A stretch of 64,000 bases of DNA from Toxorhynchites rutilus septentrionalis. Taxonomy: Eukaryota > Arthropoda > Insecta > Diptera > Culicidae. The notes under the pieces were generated by a model. The model worked only from the letters and a program-made list of their open reading frames with translations, was not told the origin of the DNA and made no database searches. Position 1 is the first letter of the stretch, and the number at the start of each line of letters is the position of its first letter. This document shows positions 59,765-64,000 of this stretch, one piece after another. The stretch is taken from assembly GCF_029784135.1 (NCBI RefSeq), contig NC_073745.1, positions 40,938,420 to 41,002,419 of the forward strand. The letters are read 5' to 3'. Both the position numbers and the translations under genes were made by a program.

Positions 59765-60065
59765 ATAGATAGAAGTAAACACAGTTCGACAATATAAGTT
59801 ATTATATTGTCGTAGTTATTTAGAGCAAATTTGTGCAACAAAGTTTTTTTTATCTCTCGAAATAACCGATATAGTGCTTTTTTCTATGTTGCGTTAGGGT
59901 CACGAAATTGTGGGTGCTTTTAAGTGGAAATTACTAACTTACTTATCTGTATAGATAGAGATAAACATAGTTCGCCAATGTTGTAGCCTCAGTTGTTGTA
60001 TGAAACTTTGTGGAACAAATATTTTTTCTATCTCTCGAAATAACCGATAAAGCGCTTTAGTTGCT
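59765..60065 (+). repeat. tandem duplication, period about 180 bp
   Basis: Unit 1 (59765-59890) and unit 2 (59940-60065) share tatagatagaRRtaaacaYag, ttcgMcaatRt, ttttttctatctctcgaaat-like text and aataaccgataNagYgcttt. The final cgttagggtcac/cattagggtcacc word recurs at both unit ends. Confidence 0.65.
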
Positions 60066-60109
60066 GTGGGTGAAAAATTTAAGCCTTCACAAGGTCGTTG
60101 TCGTAAGTA

Positions 60110-60592
60110 GCATTAGGGTCACCATGAAAAAAAACAGTTTTTTTCCTCTAACCATTATATTTAAAATTTTCGACATTTCGAGCTCAATAATACAAACATT
60201 TTGCGATGCATAACTTGTCAATATCTCAACTCTAATCAATGTTATTGATATATCTTCCCAAACAAAAATACGGTGTCTGTCATTCTTTCTGAGGCAAACA
60301 TAAAAATGTTTATTGGTGGCATTCGAATGAGCATAATGCACTCTACATAATGTGAGATTTTTTAAACTATCTGATTTTTTGTATTTGAGTAAATTTAAAT
60401 TGAAATCATGAGTTTTTGGATGAAAAACAATAAAAAACTATGAGAAGGTTTAAGATATTGACAAGTTCTGCGTCGCAAAATGCAGATCTTGACAAACTTT
60501 AAATATCGTACAAAAATAATTTTAATGTAGAATTTCAAATATATATAAAAGTAAGAGCAAAAAAACCCGTTTTGTCATAGTCATCCTAATGC
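60110..60592. mobile_element. TIR element (about 480 bp), gcattagggtcaccat ends
   Basis: The left end gcattagggtcaccatgaaa, then acagttttttt. The right end reverse-complemented gcattaggatgactatgaca, then aacgggttttttt. Imperfect 20-bp terminal repeats with T-tracts. No transposase. The flanking duplication is uncertain (left gta, right aac). Confidence 0.5.
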
Positions 60593-60659
60593 AACTCCCC
60601 ATAGTACATTGTGAAGAATTGTTTAAATTAACGTCAATTTTTTTTTAAATGTTTTTTTT

Positions 60660-60775
60660 TAAAAGCATATTTTTCTAAAATTCTCAAAAAAATATGTGAG
60701 TAGCCCTTACAATTTCCAACAAGTCATCAACAAACATATGGGCACATTTAAAGGGAAGAAGTTATTCTAATAGAG
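60660..60775 (+). repeat. fragment of the 8.8-kb palindrome family
   Basis: Matches one arm module: ttctcaaaaa, gtagcccttacaatttccaa, caagtcatc and atgggcacatttaaagggaa. It is a single-arm copy; no inverse partner is found nearby. It shows that the module is dispersed and not only local. Confidence 0.65.
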
Positions 60776-61463
60776 AAAGACGGGGTAAGACCGCTCCCCT
60801 AGGAAAACCAATTTGCAGTTAAACGTCCTTTGGGATTTTCCCTATTTGTTATGCTGCATATCATTCAGTATATAATAATCTACTACTAAAAATGTGTAAC
60901 TGTTGATTGTATAACTTTTTTGGCGTTTTTTCATTAATTTTTGAATTGATAAAAAATTACTTCCAAAATAAGGCTTTACGTTAATGCTTATGTTTAATTT
61001 TTAAATTTTTTCAAATTGTAAAAAGATCAATGAAAATAATTGCTAAATGTTTTCTGAATGTTCGAAACATATTGTCCTGAACCTTCTTCGTCCATTGGTA
61101 AAAGGAATTAAAAGAAAAAAAAAAGAACAATTTTCAGAAATAATTTTATAATTTTAGTTCAAAGTTTTTTAATTGCTTTGAAAAACTTTTCGAATTATTT
61201 AATTTATAATTCCGAAAATGGGTTCGTTCCACCCATCTCTATGAAACCTAGAGCTGCTGTATTGCTATAAGCTGAAGTGATTCTTGCTAGTAATATCATT
61301 ATGATTGTTCTTGTAATGGTTAACTTACGGACAAGACTATGAATTTACAAATTTACGGGAATGGTACCATAAGAACGGAATGGATTCATTAGACAATATC
61401 TTAAGATTCCGAAAAGATGAACGATCAACAGATTGTATACAATTTTAAGCGGATTCTAAATAC
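60776..61463. other. no gene recognised
   Basis: AT-rich with A-runs (61105-61130). No features. Confidence 0.35.
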
Positions 61464-61467
61464 TTAA

Positions 61468-61750
61468 CACGCTAAGCCCTGAGTTTTTCTTGCTCCGCTT
61501 TCCATTCAGCGCGCATCAAGAGCGTTTGCACAATACCCGTGTCGGTCCCAGCTCCCAAAGATACTTAGTGTATAAATAGAAAAAAGTCAGAGATTCGACT
61601 AGGAAGTAGTCACATCTTGTAAAACATCGGTAAACAAACCGTATATATTTTTATTTTCTTATTTTGTAACTGTCAGTCCCAGTCAGTCAGCGATTTCCTA
61701 CCTACTAAGCTCAACGTCGACCCCTAAGGACCGAAGCTGGGCTCAACGTG
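61468..61750. mobile_element. TTAA-flanked element (283 bp) at the LINE junction
   Basis: TTAA at 61464-61467 and 61751-61754. The ends cacgctaagccc and, inverted, cacgttgagccc form a 12-bp imperfect TIR. It contains tgtataaata (61569-61578) and ccgtatatatttttatttt. The LINE ORF2 sequence begins immediately after the right TTAA, and no LINE sequence was recognised on the left. The LINE's apparent 5' end may therefore be this junction, and the upstream part of ORF2 was either never copied or has been lost. Confidence 0.7.
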
Positions 61751-61754
61751 TTAA

Positions 61755-63917
61755 AATCTCCCTTGCCAATCCCGTTGTTAGAGAAAATGATTCTACTTCG
61801 TTTGGACAAGTGGGTTGAAGCGAACAATTTGCTGTCAAATACGCAGTTTGGCTTCCGCCGAGGTAAAGGGACAAATGATTGTCTCGCGCTGCTATCTTCT
61901 AAAATCCAAATCGCATTTGCTCGCAAAGAACAAATGGCTTCCGTTTTTCTCGATATCAAAGGGGCATTTGATTCAGTTTCCATGGAAATTCTCTCAGAGA
62001 AACTTCATAATCGTGGACTTTTCATAATCGTGGACTTTTTTTACTGTCAGAAAAGCACTTGTTTTTCAATCATGGCAGCTTGAAATCTTCTCGATATAGT
62101 TTTATGGGCCTACCACAAGGCTTCTGCCTAAGCCCCCTCTTGTACAGTTTTTACGTCAATGATATAGATGATTGTCTAACTAGAGACTGCACGCTGAGAC
62201 AACTTGCAGACGATGGAGTTATATCCATCACGGGTACTAATCCCGCCGTTTTGCAAAAATCCTTGCAAGATACCCTGAACAATCTGTTCACGTGGGCTCT
62301 CAAGCTGGGTATCGAATTCTCTACGGAGAAAACCGAAATGGTCGTTTTTTCTAGGAAGCACGAACCCGCCCAATTCCAGCTTCACCTATTCGGCAAAACG
62401 ATCAAGTACTCGATGTTTTTCAAATACCTTGGAGTATATTTTGACTCTAAATGTACCTGGGGAATACACATTGCGTATTTGAAACAGAAATGCCAGCAAA
62501 GAATCAATTTTCTCCAAACAATAACCGGAACATGGTGGGGTGCTCATCCAGGAGACCTCATTCAGTTGTACAAAACAACGATATTGTCAGTGTTAGAATA
62601 TGGCAGTTTTTGCTTCCGATCAGCTGCCAGGATTCATATTCTCAAGCTGGAGAGAATACAATATCGTTGCCTGCGTATAGCCATGGGGTGTTTGCATTCG
62701 ACACATACGATGAGTCTCGAAGTTTTGGCAGGAGTACCCCCGCTTACTCTTCGGTTCACAGAAATATCCTACAGATTTCTCATCGGTTACAAGATCATGA
62801 ATCCATTGGTGATTGATAACTTCGAAAATCTACTCCAACTGACTCCTCAGTCAAGTTTTATGTCTTTATACCATGAGTACCTTACCCACGACGTGCACCC
62901 TTCACCAGGCATCTCCAACCAAGTTTGCTTCCCATACTTTTGCAATTCCTCTGTCATTTTTGATCTGTCCATGCGACAAAAAATCCATGGAATACCAGAT
63001 CACCTACGCTCCAATGTTATTCCGTCGATATTTTCGGAAAAATATGGGAAAGTTGGATCTGATAAAATGTTCTTTACTGACGGTTCATACATAAACGGGT
63101 CCACTGGCTTCGGCATCTTCAATGAAAATTCCAGTGCCTCTTTCAAACTCAAAGATCCTTGTTCCGTGTATGTCGCTGAACTGGGTGCGATATACTACGC
63201 ACTGGGGATCATTGAAACATTGCCCATCGACCACTATTTTATTTTTTCAGACAGTCTCAGCTCATTAGAGGCAATCCGCTCAATGAAGGTTGATAAACGC
63301 TCATCTTATTTCCTAACAAGAAAAAGATAACTATTGAGTGTTTTGGTCGAAAAATTATTCAAGATTACCTTAGCATGGGTTCCCTCTCATTGCTCGATTC
63401 CGGGGAATGAGAAAGCGGACTCGCTAGCTAAGGTGGGCACTTTAGAAGGCACTCTTTTTGAAAGGCAAATTACTTATAATGAATTTTCCACATTCCTCGT
63501 CAGTATACGCTCGTAAGTTGGCAGCGCATGTGGAGTGGAGATGAGTTCGGTCGTTGGTTACACACGATTATCCCTAAGGTCTCGACGAGGGCATGGTTCA
63601 AGGGATTGAATGTAGGTCGTGATTTCATTCGCGTGATATCTCGGCTTATGTCCAATCACTACAACCTAAACGCGCATGTCTATCGCATTGGGTTCGCAGC
63701 AAACAATCTTTGTGATTGTGGCGATGGCTACCACGACATCGAGCATATTGTCTGGTCGTGTATCCGGTTCCATGCTGCTCGCTCTCAGCTCTCTAGAGCA
63801 CTAAGAGCACAAGGCAGACAATCGGATATCCCCGTCCGGGATATCTTAGGTAGCCGTGATCCTGATCTTCTGCTTCATCTATACCTGTTCCTCAGAAACG
63901 CCGATGTCAACGTTTAA
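61755..63917 (+). pseudogene. LINE ORF2: RT, RNase H and CCHC motif, broken in three places
   Basis: RT: NTQFGFRRGKGTND, LDIKGAFDSVS (first catalytic Asp), MGLPQGFCLSPLLYSFYVND and LRQLADDG (Asp-Asp box, about 62209-62214; LADD replaces the usual YADD, as is common in this clade). Thumb: FKYLGVYFDSKCTW. RNase H: FFTDGSYINGSTGFG, AELGAIYYAL, FSDSLSS, WVPSHCSIPGNEKADSLAK. C-terminal CDCGDGYHDIEHIVWSC. Lesions: a 17-bp tandem duplication (62006-62022 and 62023-62039) shifts the frame inside RT; an in-frame TAA at 63328-63330 lies between RNase H motifs; a one-base shift occurs near 63486. The protein would copy its RNA at a nicked target site; this copy cannot make it whole. Confidence 0.9.
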
Positions 63918-64000
63918 TGATGTTTCCTTCGTTGTGTCCCCGTTTCATATCCCTCCTATCCGATCGATAAACTTTTACTTAGTCGCGGCAATACATACAC
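61755..64000 (+). mobile_element. I/Loner-type LINE copy 2 (5'-incomplete, runs off window)
   Basis: Same family as copy 1 (14521-16646): the shared RT thumb blocks GTWWGAHP and MSLEVLAG and the RNase H and CCHC segments align in order. Unlike copy 1 it keeps the RT catalytic core. ORF1 and the endonuclease are absent on the left. The 3' UTR starts after the ORF2 stop at 63915-63917, and the tail lies beyond the window. Confidence 0.9.

Overview
The window looks like nuclear DNA from a culicine (Aedes-like) mosquito. That is inferred from the AT-rich composition, the density of nested and decayed transposons, RNase H-bearing I/Loner-type LINEs, tRNA-headed SINEs, Tc1/mariner (including ITmD37E-like) relics, TTAA- and TA-flanked MITEs, and minisatellite-bearing elements that end in a GACCCGGCAAAC-type terminus. 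There is no bacterial gene organisation, no CRISPR array, no rRNA and no convincing free-standing tRNA gene.

Only one stretch looks like host protein-coding sequence. It is a minus-strand first coding exon at 53492-53980 (163 codons, His/Asn/Gly/Ser-rich, regulator-like) that ends in an exact GTAAGT donor. No partner exon could be recognised to its left, so the left 53 kb may be first intron. GC-richer, low-repeat blocks (about 10.6-13.4, 21.8-23.6, 27.3-28.3, 36.1-37.8, 41.1-43.0, 52.8-53.5 and 56.2-57.4 kb) could hold regulatory sequence. That is inference only.

Layout. 0-4 kb: unremarkable sequence with a small mariner relic. 4.0-7.7 kb: a TA-flanked MITE, a hAT-like TIR element and a diverged direct repeat. 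8.8-10.5 kb: a 1.7-kb palindrome that contains smaller inverted repeats. 13.4-17.4 kb: an onion-like nest, with a long-TIR element holding a Helentron-like minisatellite element, which in turn holds an internally deleted LINE with a 14-bp target duplication. 17.6-21.3 kb: LINE RNase H debris, a 966-bp MITE, and an ITmD37E-like transposase relic split by another MITE. 23.9-27.0 kb: a decayed two-ORF LINE interrupted by mariner fragments in opposite orientations. 28-33.3 kb: small insertions and a CR1/Jockey-type RT relic. 34.0-35.7 kb: the best-preserved minisatellite element, with its (TA)n and GTCT tracts and a 461-bp insertion. 38-52 kb: diverged repeats, a period-9 array, a pogo-like MITE nested inside another MITE, and a TTAA MITE. 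53.5-54.0 kb: the exon. 54.9-61.5 kb: two SINEs, two TTAA elements and a tandem duplication. 61.75-64.0 kb: a second I/Loner-type LINE that runs off the window.

No autonomous element here is intact: every transposon ORF seen carries stops, frameshifts or deletions. Target duplications and nesting give a relative order of insertion at several places. I did not find a new enzymatic or defence system. The most unusual structures are the 8.8-10.5 kb palindrome, the 13.4-17.4 kb nest, and the dispersed minisatellite family.
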